Assembly (NCBI RefSeq): GCF_002355515.1
Contig: NZ_AP014809.1
Span: 4,488,501-4,552,500 of the forward strand
Direction: 5' to 3'
DNA length: 64,000 nucleotides
Origin: Methylorubrum populi
Lineage (GTDB): Bacteria; Pseudomonadota; Alphaproteobacteria; Rhizobiales; Beijerinckiaceae
This document shows positions 21,759 through 30,822 of this stretch, piece after piece. The notes under the pieces are model-generated. The model was not told the DNA's origin, did no database searches, and saw only the letters and a program-made list of their open reading frames with translations. The translations under genes and the position numbers were made by a program. Each line of letters starts with the position of its first letter. The first letter of the stretch is position 1.

Positions 21759-24599
21759 CTATTCTTTTTCGAGGAGCCCTTTCAGGGGCGCCCTGATCCG
21801 GCAGGTCACGCCCTCGCGGGCGTAGATCATCTGCGTCTGGCCGCCGACCGCGCCCGAGAATCCGCGCTCGATCAGGCGCGAGCCGAAGCCCTTGCGCGTG
21901 GGGGCGGTCACCGGCGGCCCGCCGCGCTCGGCCCAGGTCAGGGTCACGACCGGCTCGGTCTCCTGTCCCTCGTCCCGCTCCTCCTCCTGTCCCTCGTCCG
22001 GCGCGTCGTCGCGCCAGTGCAGCTGCGAGACGGTCCACGCGATGCCGACGCGGCCGCCCGGCACCGAGAAGGCGCCGTATTTGGCGGCGTTGGTGGCGAG
22101 TTCGTGGATCATCAGAGCCAGCGACAGGGCGGCCTTCGGCCCGACCTCCAGGGCCGGACCGGACAGGTGGATGCGGCCCGGCTCGCCGTCGTCGTGGATC
22201 GCCAGCGCACCGGCGATCACCGCCTCCAGCGCCGCCCCCTCGCCCTCGCCCGAGAGCAGGATGTCGTGCGCCTTGCCGAGCGCCACCAGCCGGGCCACCA
22301 GCGCCTCCTTCACCGCGGCGATGTCGGTGGTGTTGCGCAGGGTCTGCGAGGCGATGGCCTGGGCCATGGTCAGGGTGTTCTTCAGGCGATGGCTCAGCTC
22401 GCGGTTGAGGAAGCGCTGCTGCTCCTCGGCCTGGATGCGGGCGAGCGACACGGAGACCCGCCCGGCCACCTCGCGGACGAAATCGATCTCGCCCGCGTCC
22501 CAGGCCCGCGGTTCGGCGGCGTGGGCGTAGACGAGGCCGACGAGGTCGCCCCGCCGCATCAGCGGTACGCCGACCAGGGCGCGGGCGCCGACGGCCGCGT
22601 AGCCACCCGCGTCCGGCGCGAGGCCCGGATCGGCGGCCAGGTCGGCCACCGCCAGGATCTCGCCGCGGCGCAGCCGCGCCAGAGTGGCCGGAAACGGCGG
22701 TGAATCCGCCCGCATGCCGGGCTCCTCGCGCCCGATCGTGAGACCGCCGGCGGCATCGACGGCGGTGTAGCCCGCCTGCGACAGGCCGAGGAGGCGCCCG
22801 AGGATCCGGGCCGCGATCCCGCGGATCTCCGCGGGTCCGGCGGCGTCGCGCAAGCCGTCGCCGAGTTCGATCAGCGCCGTCTGACGCGCCTCGGCCGCCT
22901 TCTCGGCGGTGATGTCCTCGATCATCGCCGTGGCCCGGATCGCCTCGCCGCGCACCTGCGAGACGAGGTTGACCCGGCCCCAGATCAGCCGCCCGTCCTT
23001 GCGGCGGTAGCGCTTCTCCAGCGTCTCGCGCACGATCTCGCCCGCCGCGAGCCGGCGGTGCAGATGGTCGCGCTCCGCCGCATCCGCCTCCGGCGTCCAC
23101 TTGGCGATGGAATGCCCGACGATGTCGGCTTCCTCCGCCCCCCAGATCGCGCAGAGCTTCGGATTGGCCTCCAGCGCGATCATGGTGCGCGGATCGATCT
23201 GCACGATGCCGATATTGGCGCTCTCGACCACAGCCCGCAGCTGGGCGGCGACGCGGTTGCGCTCGGTCAGGTCCAGCATGGCGCCGATCATGCGCAGCGG
23301 CGTCCCGCCCGGCCCGCGCACCATCGAGCCGCGGTCGAGCACGTCGGCGTAGGAGCCGTCGGCGCGGCGGAAGCGGTATTCGTGGCGCCAGTCCTGCCCG
23401 TCGCCGGCGATGACGCGGCGGATATCCGCCTCGATCCGGGCGCGGTCCTCGGGATGGACATGGTCGAGCCACCATCGGCCGGTCGGCTCGACCGCCTCCG
23501 GCGCCCAGCCATAGGCGGCCTGCAGGGCCTCGTTCCACAGCACGTGGTCGGTGGCGAAGTCCCAATCCCAGATCGCGTCGTTGGTGGCGCGGGTGACGAG
23601 GCGATAGCGCTCCTCGGTCGCGGCGATGGCGGCCTGCGCCGTGTGCTCGGCGGTCACGTCGCGCACCGTGCCGACGAGGCGCCGCGCCCGCCTGATCGCG
23701 GCACCGCCCTCGATATCCGCCTCGACGACGAGGGCAGCGCGGGCGGCGATCCAGGCGATCACCGCGCCGTCACCCGCACCGTCGCCTGCGCCATCGCCTG
23801 CGATCGTGCGGTAGGTGGCGTCGAACAGGCCGGGCCCGGCGGGGTCGAGGGCCGCCCGCACGGCGGCGTCGGTGCGGGCCCGGTCCTCGGGATGGAGACG
23901 GGCCAGGAAGGTGCCGGCGTAGCTCACGGCCTCGTCCGGCCCGACCCCGAACAGCGCGCGGGTGCGCCCGTCCCAGGAGAGGGTCCCCGACACGAGGTCG
24001 TAGTCGAAGATGCCGACGCCGGCCGCCTCGAGCGCGAGCCGCAGGCGCAAGGCATGGTCGGCCAGGATCGCGGCCTCGGTCTTCCGTTCCGCGATGCCCC
24101 GGCGCAGTTCGAGCTGCGTCATCGCCGTCCGGGCGAGTGCCTTCAGGCCCGCCGCCTGCGCGGCGCTCAGCCCCTCCGGCCGGGGGACGGTGTCGAGCAC
24201 GCACAGCGTGCCGATCGCCACATTCTCCGGGGTCACCAGGGGGGCGCCGGCATAGAAGCGCATCCGGGGCTCGTCCGCGACGAGGGGGTTGGTGCGGGTG
24301 CGCGGATCGGCGGCGAGGTCGGCGATGATCAGGACGTCCCGCCCGGCCAGCGTGTGGACGCAGAGCGAACGGTCGAGCCCGATCTCGGCCGGCGCGAAGC
24401 CGAGTCGCGCCTTGAACCATTGCCGGTCGCTCGTCAGCAGGCCGATCAGGGCGATCGGTGCGGCACAGAGCTGGGCGGCCAGCGCGACGGCATCGTCGAA
24501 GGCGTCCTCGGCGGGCGTGTCGAGCACACCGTAGTGGGCCAGCGCGGCCAGCCGCTCGGCCTCACCGGGGCTTGCGAAATCGTCGGGCGGTCGGCTCAT
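21759..24599 (-). CDS. HWE-family sensor histidine kinase with GAF and PAS domains
   Basis: A 946-residue soluble kinase. Order: N-terminal GAF (about 15-165, SLCVHTLAGRDVLIIADLAA), three PAS domains with PAC motifs (about 180-310, 325-445, 448-560; FGVGPDEAVSY, YRFRRADGSYADVLDRG, EKRYRRKDGRLIWGRVN), a second GAF (about 565-725) and the kinase. The H-box ELSHRLKNTL near 735 and the HWE-specific WAE (LTWAERGGPP) place it in the HWE family, which lacks the usual F box. An acidic insertion (DEGQEEERDEGQETE) sits inside the ATPase domain. No transmembrane segment, so it senses cytoplasmic cues such as light or redox; no chromophore Cys is evident. ATG 24599 begins MSRPPDDF. It lies between a Crp-type regulator and a lone receiver. 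Confidence 0.92.
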   Translation of the reverse strand: MSRPPDDFASPGEAERLAALAHYGVLDTPAEDAFDDAVALAAQLCAAPIALIGLLTSDRQWFKARLGFAPAEIGLDRSLCVHTLAGRDVLIIADLAADPRTRTNPLVADEPRMRFYAGAPLVTPENVAIGTLCVLDTVPRPEGLSAAQAAGLKALARTAMTQLELRRGIAERKTEAAILADHALRLRLALEAAGVGIFDYDLVSGTLSWDGRTRALFGVGPDEAVSYAGTFLARLHPEDRARTDAAVRAALDPAGPGLFDATYRTIAGDGAGDGAGDGAVIAWIAARAALVVEADIEGGAAIRRARRLVGTVRDVTAEHTAQAAIAATEERYRLVTRATNDAIWDWDFATDHVLWNEALQAAYGWAPEAVEPTGRWWLDHVHPEDRARIEADIRRVIAGDGQDWRHEYRFRRADGSYADVLDRGSMVRGPGGTPLRMIGAMLDLTERNRVAAQLRAVVESANIGIVQIDPRTMIALEANPKLCAIWGAEEADIVGHSIAKWTPEADAAERDHLHRRLAAGEIVRETLEKRYRRKDGRLIWGRVNLVSQVRGEAIRATAMIEDITAEKAAEARQTALIELGDGLRDAAGPAEIRGIAARILGRLLGLSQAGYTAVDAAGGLTIGREEPGMRADSPPFPATLARLRRGEILAVADLAADPGLAPDAGGYAAVGARALVGVPLMRRGDLVGLVYAHAAEPRAWDAGEIDFVREVAGRVSVSLARIQAEEQQRFLNRELSHRLKNTLTMAQAIASQTLRNTTDIAAVKEALVARLVALGKAHDILLSGEGEGAALEAVIAGALAIHDDGEPGRIHLSGPALEVGPKAALSLALMIHELATNAAKYGAFSVPGGRVGIAWTVSQLHWRDDAPDEGQEEERDEGQETEPVVTLTWAERGGPPVTAPTRKGFGSRLIERGFSGAVGGQTQMIYAREGVTCRIRAPLKGLLEKE

Positions 24600-24791
24600 G
24601 GACGGACCCGGCAAGGACGAAGCCGGCGAGCCGGGCGATCGCGGCGCCCTCCCTCCGGAGCCGCCAGCTGCGACCGGCCATCCGGACGGCGGCGATGGTG
24701 CATCGGCGACGGTCCGGGCACAAGACGTCTTGCGGGATCGCCGTGCTTCCCGATGGAAAATCCGAGGTGTCCGGTCGGACCCGCGCGCATC

Positions 24792-25553
24792 CTAATCGGG
24801 CGGCTCGATCGCGATGAGGCGCCCGGCCGGGCTGTAGACCGCCCCGAGCACGGTCTCGTAATGGCGCTTGACGCAGGCATGACACTCGCAGGCGACCTCC
24901 TCGATCGCCGCCCGGTTGACGATGGTGATGCGACCGCGTCCGACCTCGATCAGCCCCTGCTGCTGCAGCATCCGCAGGATGCGGGTGAGATAGGTGCGCT
25001 GCACGCCCAGCATCGCGGCCAACGATTCCTGGGTGATCGGCAGGACGTCGCTGCCGAGCCGGTCCTGAAGCGTCAGGAGCCAGCGCAGGCAGCGCTCCTC
25101 GATCGGGTGGAGGGCGTTGCAGGCGACCGATTGCAGCACCTGAGCGAGCAGGCAGTCGGAGTAGCGGGTAAAGAGGTTGCGCAGGGATTCCGAGCGCCGC
25201 TTGGCCTCTTGGAGCCGCACCGATTCCATCCGCAGGATCGGACCGGCGATCTGGATCAGGGCATGGGTCGAGGCCGGCAGGCCGCCGTTGCTGACCACGC
25301 CCCCGACGGCCCCCTCCCGGCCGATCGTGGCGGTCTCGGCGCTGCGCCCGTCGATCATCGAGATCAGCAGGGTGACGACGGTCTGATCGAGGGGGAAGCT
25401 GATGAAGTCGACCTCGCGGCCGGCGGCGAACAGCGTGTCGCCGCGCTGGAACTCCTGCCGCTCCATATCGGGCAGAAGCAGGCCGCGATCCTGGGAACTC
25501 AGGCAGTTCAGGAGCAGGTTGCCTTCGAAGCAGCGCTCTGAGGCCGAAGGCAT
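24792..25553 (-). CDS. Crp/Fnr-family transcriptional regulator
   Basis: A 253-residue regulator with an N-terminal cyclic-nucleotide-binding-like beta-roll (about 10-120; RGDTLFAAGREVDFISFPLD), a dimerisation helix and a C-terminal winged helix-turn-helix (about 150-225; ITQESLAAMLGVQRTYLTRI). It lacks the N-terminal cysteine cluster of Fnr, and the effector pocket is not an obvious cAMP site. Two cysteines in CECHAC near the C-terminus are unusual. The ATG at 25553 is preferred over an in-frame TTG two codons earlier. A perfect inverted repeat 63 nt upstream may be its operator. It starts a same-strand series with the HWE kinase and receiver. Confidence 0.88.
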   Translation of the reverse strand: MPSASERCFEGNLLLNCLSSQDRGLLLPDMERQEFQRGDTLFAAGREVDFISFPLDQTVVTLLISMIDGRSAETATIGREGAVGGVVSNGGLPASTHALIQIAGPILRMESVRLQEAKRRSESLRNLFTRYSDCLLAQVLQSVACNALHPIEERCLRWLLTLQDRLGSDVLPITQESLAAMLGVQRTYLTRILRMLQQQGLIEVGRGRITIVNRAAIEEVACECHACVKRHYETVLGAVYSPAGRLIAIEPPD

Positions 25554-25615
25554 GTACAACTCGAAGTCCGTAGGGTCGCCGGAACGGCTCCTAACGCAAC
25601 GCTCGGCGCACAGTC

Positions 25616-25631
25616 TGTCTACAAGTAGACA
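25616..25631. promoter_or_regulatory. Perfect palindrome upstream of the Crp-type gene
   Basis: TGTCTAC (25616-25622), two bases AA, then GTAGACA (25625-25631). The 16-bp twofold-symmetric site lies 63 nt before the regulator's start codon in a locally AT-rich promoter region, consistent with an operator for a dimeric regulator, possibly autoregulation. It is not the TTGA-N6-TCAA site of FixK/Fnr. Confidence 0.45.
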
Positions 25632-25866
25632 AATGAGCCGTCAAATCCGAAAAAATCCAGATCACGGCCAAGTCGCCCCCAGCATCTCTACGGAAGCATA
25701 CCGAAAGGCACATAACATAGGATGTTTTTACCTGGGCCGCTCGACGGCGTAACACGGATCGCCGCCTCCGGCTCGGTCCGGTCGACTTGCCGTTCGCCTC
25801 GGTTCGGCCGATCCCTTCGGAATGCGAAGGTGCACTCCGCACCGATCCGGCGGAGACCGTGCCCGT

Positions 25867-26718
25867 CTATTTGCCGGTGCAGAGGCCCTGGCTCGACAGG
25901 CGCCGATGCTCGCGCGGGTCGCAGTCGGTGGCGAGGAACGAGGCCCACTCGGTCGGGCTGCCGTAGAAGGCGTTGCGGTCGACGTCGCCGCGCACGCCGG
26001 GCACGCGGCCCGTCGAGGTGAACTGCCACAGCATCCACTTGCGGTTGGCGTAGCGCTGCTCGGGCTCGGCCGCGGTGGAGCGGACCCAGTGCGGGTAGTC
26101 GGGCAACTCGTCTTCCAGCACGTCCTTGTGGAAGGTGATGTCGGTGTAGATGATCGGCCGCTTGCCCGTATAGGCCTCCATCTCGTCCAGCATGTAGCGG
26201 ATCATGGCGAGCGCCTGGGCCTTGGGCAGCTTCTTCGGGCACTTGGCCGAGTGACCGTTCCACTCCACGTCGAGCACCGGGGGCAGGGCGGTCGGATCGT
26301 TCGGCACGTTGCGCTTGAACCACGCCATCTGGTCCTCGGCCGAGCGGCACCAGAACACGAAGTGGTAGGCGCCCCGCGGCACGCCGGCCCGGCCCGCGCC
26401 GTCCCAGTTCTCGCGGAAGCGCTCGTCGACGTGGTCGCCGCCCTCCGTCGCCTTGATGTAGGCGAACTGCGTGCCCGCGCTCTTGACCGAGGCCCAGTTG
26501 ATCGGCCCCTGCCATTTCGAGATGTCGATGCCCTGGATCGGGTGGCTCTTGGCCCGCGCCACGCCGGGATGGGGCTTGGCGTCGCCCTTGGTGGGGTAGA
26601 AGTCGTTCTGCGCGGCGCAGGCGGCGAGCCCGGACAGCAGCAGGGCAGCGAGCCCGCGCTTGAGCCAGCCGCGCGGAGCCGGTGCGCGCCTCAGGGAAAT
26701 TTCGGTGTCCAGCGACAT
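25867..26718 (-). CDS. GH25-family muramidase (lysozyme-like) lipoprotein
   Basis: A 283-residue protein with a lipoprotein signal: a hydrophobic stretch and lipobox LAAC near residue 34 (RGLAALLLSGLAACAAQND). The catalytic domain matches GH25 muramidases, which cut the glycan strand of peptidoglycan: GIDISKWQGPINW, FAYIKATEG, GAYHFVFWC, and the catalytic Asp-x-Glu in VLDVEWNG. The C-terminal part has KWMLWQFTSTGRVPGVRGDV, which closes the barrel. ATG 26718 is the first ATG; an in-frame TTG 11 codons earlier is less likely. It is probably a periplasmic, outer-membrane-anchored wall hydrolase. No phage genes are nearby, so it is probably a resident gene. Confidence 0.88.
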   Translation of the reverse strand: MSLDTEISLRRAPAPRGWLKRGLAALLLSGLAACAAQNDFYPTKGDAKPHPGVARAKSHPIQGIDISKWQGPINWASVKSAGTQFAYIKATEGGDHVDERFRENWDGAGRAGVPRGAYHFVFWCRSAEDQMAWFKRNVPNDPTALPPVLDVEWNGHSAKCPKKLPKAQALAMIRYMLDEMEAYTGKRPIIYTDITFHKDVLEDELPDYPHWVRSTAAEPEQRYANRKWMLWQFTSTGRVPGVRGDVDRNAFYGSPTEWASFLATDCDPREHRRLSSQGLCTGK

Positions 26719-26915
26719 CGACGGCCCGCCACTTCTTGCGTGCGACTTCAATGGGTATTCGATGCCCTTGATCGGGTTAACAGAACTTTGCTGGCATTGC
26801 GGCGGAATTCCGGAAGGCGTTGCGCCGCAGGCACATAGACGCCGCCAGTGCTGTCCGGCGACCGCAGCGATCCCATCTAAAAGCCTGTCGATCCTGAATT
26901 TTCCCTGAGCCCGCG

Positions 26916-27368
26916 ATGCGCAAGACTCTGTTCACCATCGGATACGAAGGCCTGTCGCCGGAACGCCTGCACGCCGCGCTGAGGGCGGCGGACGTGGCCG
27001 TGCTCGCCGACGTGCGGGCGGTGGCCAATTCGCGCAAGCGCGGCTTCTCGAAGGGCGCGCTGAAGGCGGGATTGCTGGAGGCCGGGCTCGGCTACGAGCA
27101 TTTCCGGAGCCTGGGCACGCCGAAATCCGGCCGTGAGGCGGCCCGCGCCCACGATGCCGGGCTGATGCGCCGGATCTATTGCGAGGAGGTGCTCGACACC
27201 GCCGAGGGCGGGCTCGCCCTCGACGCCCTGGCGGACCTCGCCGCCGAGCGCCCGGTCTGCCTGCTCTGCTTCGAGCGCGATCCCGCCCGCTGCCACCGCC
27301 GCGTTCTGGCCGAGCGGCTGGCCCCGCGCGGCTTCGAGACGGTCGATCTCTACGGCGATTTTTTGTAA
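26916..27368 (+). CDS. DUF488-family protein
   Basis: A 150-residue cytoplasmic protein. FTIGYEGLSPERLHAAL (6-22), VLADVRAVANSRKRGFSK (29-46) and the C-terminal CLLCFERDPARCHRRVLAE with its Cys-x2-Cys and Cys-His pattern are the hallmarks of DUF488, a compact family of unknown activity proposed to bind nucleic acid or nucleotides. Full family length and intact motifs. It is divergent from the lysozyme-like gene with about 197 nt between starts, and convergent with the UbiH-like gene 56 nt downstream. Confidence 0.88.
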   Translation: MRKTLFTIGYEGLSPERLHAALRAADVAVLADVRAVANSRKRGFSKGALKAGLLEAGLGYEHFRSLGTPKSGREAARAHDAGLMRRIYCEEVLDTAEGGLALDALADLAAERPVCLLCFERDPARCHRRVLAERLAPRGFETVDLYGDFL

Positions 27369-27424
27369 TCGTTTCGCGGTTTTCCGCCTCCCGGGCTGCC
27401 CCCGGAAACGTCGCCCAGAAAAAT

Positions 27425-28648
27425 TCAGCGCATCAGGCTCGGCGCGCCCAACCGCGGCTGCACGCCCTCGCGCATCACGAGGCGCCGCAGGGGCGGGATC
27501 GCCCCGAGCACCACGAGGCCGAGGCCCCGCAGGGCATCGACGGGCAGCAGATCGGTGAGCAGCGAGCGGTTGAGCATGTCCACCGCCGCCCCGCGCAGAC
27601 GCGCATCGACGCCCCGGTTGCGTCCGAACCCCGCGAGCGAGGCCGGCGCGCCCGGATCGCGGCTCGCCTCGCGGGCGGAAAAGACCGCGTCGCGCAGGGC
27701 CGCGGCGTCGCGCAGACCAAGATTGAGGCCTTGCGCCCCGATCGGCGGGAAGACGTGGGCGGCCTCGCCGATCAGGGCGAGGCGGTCGGCGACCGGCCGC
27801 TCCACCGAGAGGCCGCGCATCGGCACGAGGCCGCGCGGGCCGTCGATCCGCATGGCGCCCAGCATCGAGCGGGCCTGATGCTCCACCGCCGCGGCGAGAG
27901 CGGCATCGTCGAGGTCCGACAGACGCTTGGCCGCCCGCTCGGCCGTGACCCAGACGAGGCTGGAGCGGTGGCCACCGGGCAGCGGCACGAGGGTGAAGGG
28001 CCCGTTGCGGGTGTGGAACTCGGTCGAGATGTCCCGGTGCGGCCGCTCGTGAGCGAGCAGCGTCGTCAGCGCCGCCTGCGGGTAGGACCATTCCCGGGTG
28101 CGCAGGCCCGAGGCCGCGCGCAGCGGCGAGCGGCCGCCGTCGGCGCCGACGACGAGCTGCGCCGCGAGACTGCGCCCGTCCTCCAGGTCCAGCACGGCCG
28201 CGCCCTGTTCGAGGCGCATCCCGGCTGAATCCGCCTCGAACAGGGTCAGGCCCGGCGTGGTACGGGCCTGACCGCGCAGGGTCTCGACGAGGCGGGCACT
28301 CTCGACGTTCCAGCCGAAGGCGGGCAGGCCAATCTCGGAGGCCGAGAAGCGGGCGGGCGGCGGCCGGAACAGGCTGCCCGTGTCATCGACGATCTGGAGT
28401 TCGGCCAACGGGTTGGCGTGCGGCGCGATCTCGGCCCAGGCGCCGAGCGCCGTGAGGAAGCGCACCGAGCCGTCGAGCAGCGCCACGGTGCGCCCGTCCG
28501 CCACCGGCGCGTGCCGTCCGACGAGGGCGGTCTCGACCCCGTCGCGGGCCAGCGCCAGGGCGGCGGCGAGCCCTGCCGCCCCGGCTCCCACCACCGCCAC
28601 GGCGAAGCGCGGCGGCGCGGCGGCGAGGGTCTGCACCGGGCCCGTCAC
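27425..28648 (-). CDS. UbiH/UbiF/VisC-type FAD-dependent hydroxylase
   Basis: A 407-residue flavoprotein monooxygenase of the ubiquinone-hydroxylase family. The N-terminal FAD motif VAVVGAGAAGLAAALALARD is at about 17-36, followed by LVVGADGGRSPLR (about 165-177) and the second FAD motif LIGEAAHVFPPIGAQGLN (about 290-307). The start is GTG at 28648 with a near-ideal AAGGAGG site 8 nt upstream, which decides the start. It probably hydroxylates a ring position of a ubiquinone precursor, fitting ubiE and ubiB at 57.7-60.2 kb, but paralogues in this family cannot be told apart by eye. Confidence 0.85.
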   Translation of the reverse strand: MTGPVQTLAAAPPRFAVAVVGAGAAGLAAALALARDGVETALVGRHAPVADGRTVALLDGSVRFLTALGAWAEIAPHANPLAELQIVDDTGSLFRPPPARFSASEIGLPAFGWNVESARLVETLRGQARTTPGLTLFEADSAGMRLEQGAAVLDLEDGRSLAAQLVVGADGGRSPLRAASGLRTREWSYPQAALTTLLAHERPHRDISTEFHTRNGPFTLVPLPGGHRSSLVWVTAERAAKRLSDLDDAALAAAVEHQARSMLGAMRIDGPRGLVPMRGLSVERPVADRLALIGEAAHVFPPIGAQGLNLGLRDAAALRDAVFSAREASRDPGAPASLAGFGRNRGVDARLRGAAVDMLNRSLLTDLLPVDALRGLGLVVLGAIPPLRRLVMREGVQPRLGAPSLMR

Positions 28649-29106
28649 GACGGGAGCCTCCTTGAAGTGCCCATTGAAGTTTCCTCGGGGCGAAGATCGA
28701 AGACCGGCCCTCTACAGAGGTGCGGCGGGCGCCGGGTCAAGTGCGACGGAAGGGTCCGGGCCGGTGCTGTGACAGGCGCGGTGTCGGGCGATGGCCCTGC
28801 CGCCGGGTGGCGGCGTGCAAGGAGAGCGTCTCCGAGAGCTGGCATCGCCGCTCGAACGTCGCGCCGAGTGGGAACGAGGCCCCGGAGGCGGCTGCCGCCG
28901 CGGCGGGCAAGAGGCCGGCGGGGCGAGCGCTTCGAGCGGCGATCCGGAAGATCCGGGCGCGACCAAGCGTTCGAGCGTGGCGGGAGCGGGCTGAAATGAA
29001 ACCAAATCCCGCCCGCTGCATTGCCAACCTATGTTGAGAGAACTGCGCGCTCACGCCGCACTCTCTGGGAGCCTGAACGATCATTGACGTCCGAGGGGGG
29101 CGTTCC
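28649..29106. other. Intergenic region without a recognised gene
   Basis: About 460 bases, GC-rich. Several overlapping open frames exist on both strands, but none has a ribosome-binding site or recognisable protein, and their composition (Arg/Pro/Gly runs) looks like high-GC artefact. The last 10 bases contain GAGGGGGG, the ribosome-binding site of the gene at 29107. Confidence 0.35.
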
Positions 29107-29310
29107 ATGAAGCCATTCATCACCTCGCAGCCGGATGCTGGGCGGACACGTCTCGAATCCGCCTTCGATCCCGTACTTTCGGGTGTCGCGCGCGGACTCG
29201 CGCGGTTGTTTCCGCCGGTCCACAACGGCCAGCCGCCGCAGGACGGGGGAAAGGGCGGCTCGGCGTGCCAGCGGAACGGCACGGGCGGCGGGCAGGGTGG
29301 CCGCGGATGA
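29107..29310 (+). CDS. Small hypothetical protein, coupled to next gene
   Basis: A 67-residue basic, Gly-rich protein (MKPFITSQPDAG..., LSGVARGLARLFPP) with no signal peptide or TM helix. ATG 29107 follows a GAGGGGGG site with 6-nt spacing. Its TGA at 29308-29310 overlaps the next gene's ATG as ATGA, the arrangement of translationally coupled pairs, which supports both genes. No family recognised. Confidence 0.55.
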   Translation: MKPFITSQPDAGRTRLESAFDPVLSGVARGLARLFPPVHNGQPPQDGGKGGSACQRNGTGGGQGGRG

Positions 29311-29534
29311 TGAAGCCCGAACTGGTCGAGCAGCATATCACCGCGATGACCACGGCGAGCGGCAACCTGCTGCGCCAGATGGAGGATGAGGGGCTGCGCT
29401 ACCGGGTCACCGTGCGCCCGGAGGATACCGGAACCCTGCACGTCCACGTGCACGAGCTGACGCCCGAACTCAGCGCGCGCATCGAGCGCTGCCTGTCGGG
29501 CATGGGCATGCAGGTCGCGGTTCGGGAAGGTTAG
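29307..29534 (+). CDS. Small hypothetical protein, downstream member of coupled pair
   Basis: A 75-residue soluble protein with balanced, protein-like composition: QHITAMTTASGNLLRQMEDE suggests an amphipathic helix, LRYRVTVRPEDTGTLHVHVH a beta hairpin, and ELSARIERCLSGMGMQVAV a second helix and strand, a compact alpha/beta fold. Overlap with the preceding gene (ATGA at 29307-29310) argues for co-translation. No known family recognised. Confidence 0.6.
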   Translation: MMKPELVEQHITAMTTASGNLLRQMEDEGLRYRVTVRPEDTGTLHVHVHELTPELSARIERCLSGMGMQVAVREG

Positions 29535-29825
29535 AGCCGTCTCCGACCTGATTGCATCAGGCCGGCGTCCCGCGTTCCTCGTCTTGACGCGCATTCTCTC
29601 GACGAACCGGTGGCCCCTTCGTCGGACTGCGCTCAGGCGGGCGACGATACCGGCGGGATCTCCGCTCCGAGCGCTGTTTCCAGGCGCTTTCCCAATGCAT
29701 GGCCCATGGGCCCGGCCTGTGTGCTTCGGGCATGAACGCCCAGGGCGATGCCCCGTGCCCCTTGCCTCGCTCCGCCGGACCGATATCTCGCCCGGAATTC
29801 GTGAGTGAGAACGCGGGAGAACGCG

Positions 29826-30797
29826 ATGAAGGCGATCCGGGTGCATGCCTACGGTGGGCCCGAGGCGATGGTCTACGAGGACGTGCCCTCGCCCGAGCCG
29901 GGCCCCGGCCAGATCCGCGTCCGCCAGACCGCCATCGGCGTCAACTTCATCGACATCTATTTCCGCTCCGGCGCCTACAAGGCCCCCTCGCTGCCCTTCA
30001 CCCTCGGCAAGGAGGGCGCGGGCGTGGTCGATGCGCTCGGCGAGGGCGTCACCGATTTCCGCGTCGGCGAGCGCGTCGCCTATGCCGGCGCCACCGGCAC
30101 CTATGCCGAGGAAGTGGTGGTCGACACCAAGGGCGTCGTCCACGTGCCGGATTCGATTTCCGACGAGACCGCCGCGGCGATGATGCTGAAGGGCCTCACC
30201 GCGCAGTACCTGCTGCGCCGGACCTACCGGGTGCAGCCCGGCGACACGATCCTGTTCCACGCCGCCGCCGGCGGCGTCGGCCTCATCGCCACGCAATGGG
30301 CCAAGCATCTCGGCGCCACCGTGATCGGCACGGTCGGCTCGCAGGAGAAGGCGGAGCTCGCCCGCGAGCACGGATGCGACCACGTCATCCTCTACCGCGA
30401 CGAGGATTTCGCCGCCCGGGTGAAGGAGATCACGGGCGGAAAGGGCGTGCCGGTGGTCTATGACGGCGTCGGCAAGGCGACCTTCCCCGCCTCCCTCGAC
30501 TGCCTCTCCCCCTTCGGCATCTTCGCGAGCTTCGGCTCGTCCTCCGGCGCCATCGAGGCGTTCGACATCGGCATCCTCGCTGCCAAGGGCTCGCTCTACG
30601 CCACCCGGCCGACCCTGTTCACTCACATCGCCACCCGCGAGAGCCTCGACGCCAACGCCGCCGAGCTGTTCGAGGTGGTGGCCAGCGGCGCGGTGAAGAT
30701 CCCGATCCACGCCCGGGCCAAGCTCGCCGACGCAGGCCAGGTCCACCGCGACCTCGCCGGGCGGCAGACCACCGGCACGACGGTGATGACGCCGTGA
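29826..30797 (+). CDS. qorA: NADPH:quinone oxidoreductase, QorA type
   Basis: A 323-residue zinc-independent medium-chain dehydrogenase/reductase reducing quinones with NADPH in the cytoplasm. GINFIDIYFRSG-like N-terminal sequence (here GVNFIDIYFRSGAYKAPSLP), LGKEGAGVVDALGEGV, the NADPH fold HAAAGGVGLIATQWAKHLGA and VVYDGVGKATFPASLDCL align closely with E. coli QorA as I remember it. Zinc ligands of alcohol dehydrogenases are absent, as expected. ATG 29826 follows GGGAGA; an upstream in-frame start at 29805 is less likely. It is followed by a two-hairpin repeat and then pncA. Confidence 0.9.
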   Translation: MKAIRVHAYGGPEAMVYEDVPSPEPGPGQIRVRQTAIGVNFIDIYFRSGAYKAPSLPFTLGKEGAGVVDALGEGVTDFRVGERVAYAGATGTYAEEVVVDTKGVVHVPDSISDETAAAMMLKGLTAQYLLRRTYRVQPGDTILFHAAAGGVGLIATQWAKHLGATVIGTVGSQEKAELAREHGCDHVILYRDEDFAARVKEITGGKGVPVVYDGVGKATFPASLDCLSPFGIFASFGSSSGAIEAFDIGILAAKGSLYATRPTLFTHIATRESLDANAAELFEVVASGAVKIPIHARAKLADAGQVHRDLAGRQTTGTTVMTP

Positions 30798-30822
30798 TCC
30801 TCCGCTCATAGGATCAAAGGAT

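Noticed and set aside
25867-26718. GH25 lysozyme considered as a prophage marker
   Set aside because: It has a lipoprotein signal and no holin, integrase or structural genes nearby, so a resident wall hydrolase is simpler.
28649-29106. Several ORFs of 60-105 residues on both strands
   Set aside because: No ribosome-binding site, Arg/Pro/Gly-skewed composition, overlapping each other; treated as high-GC artefacts.
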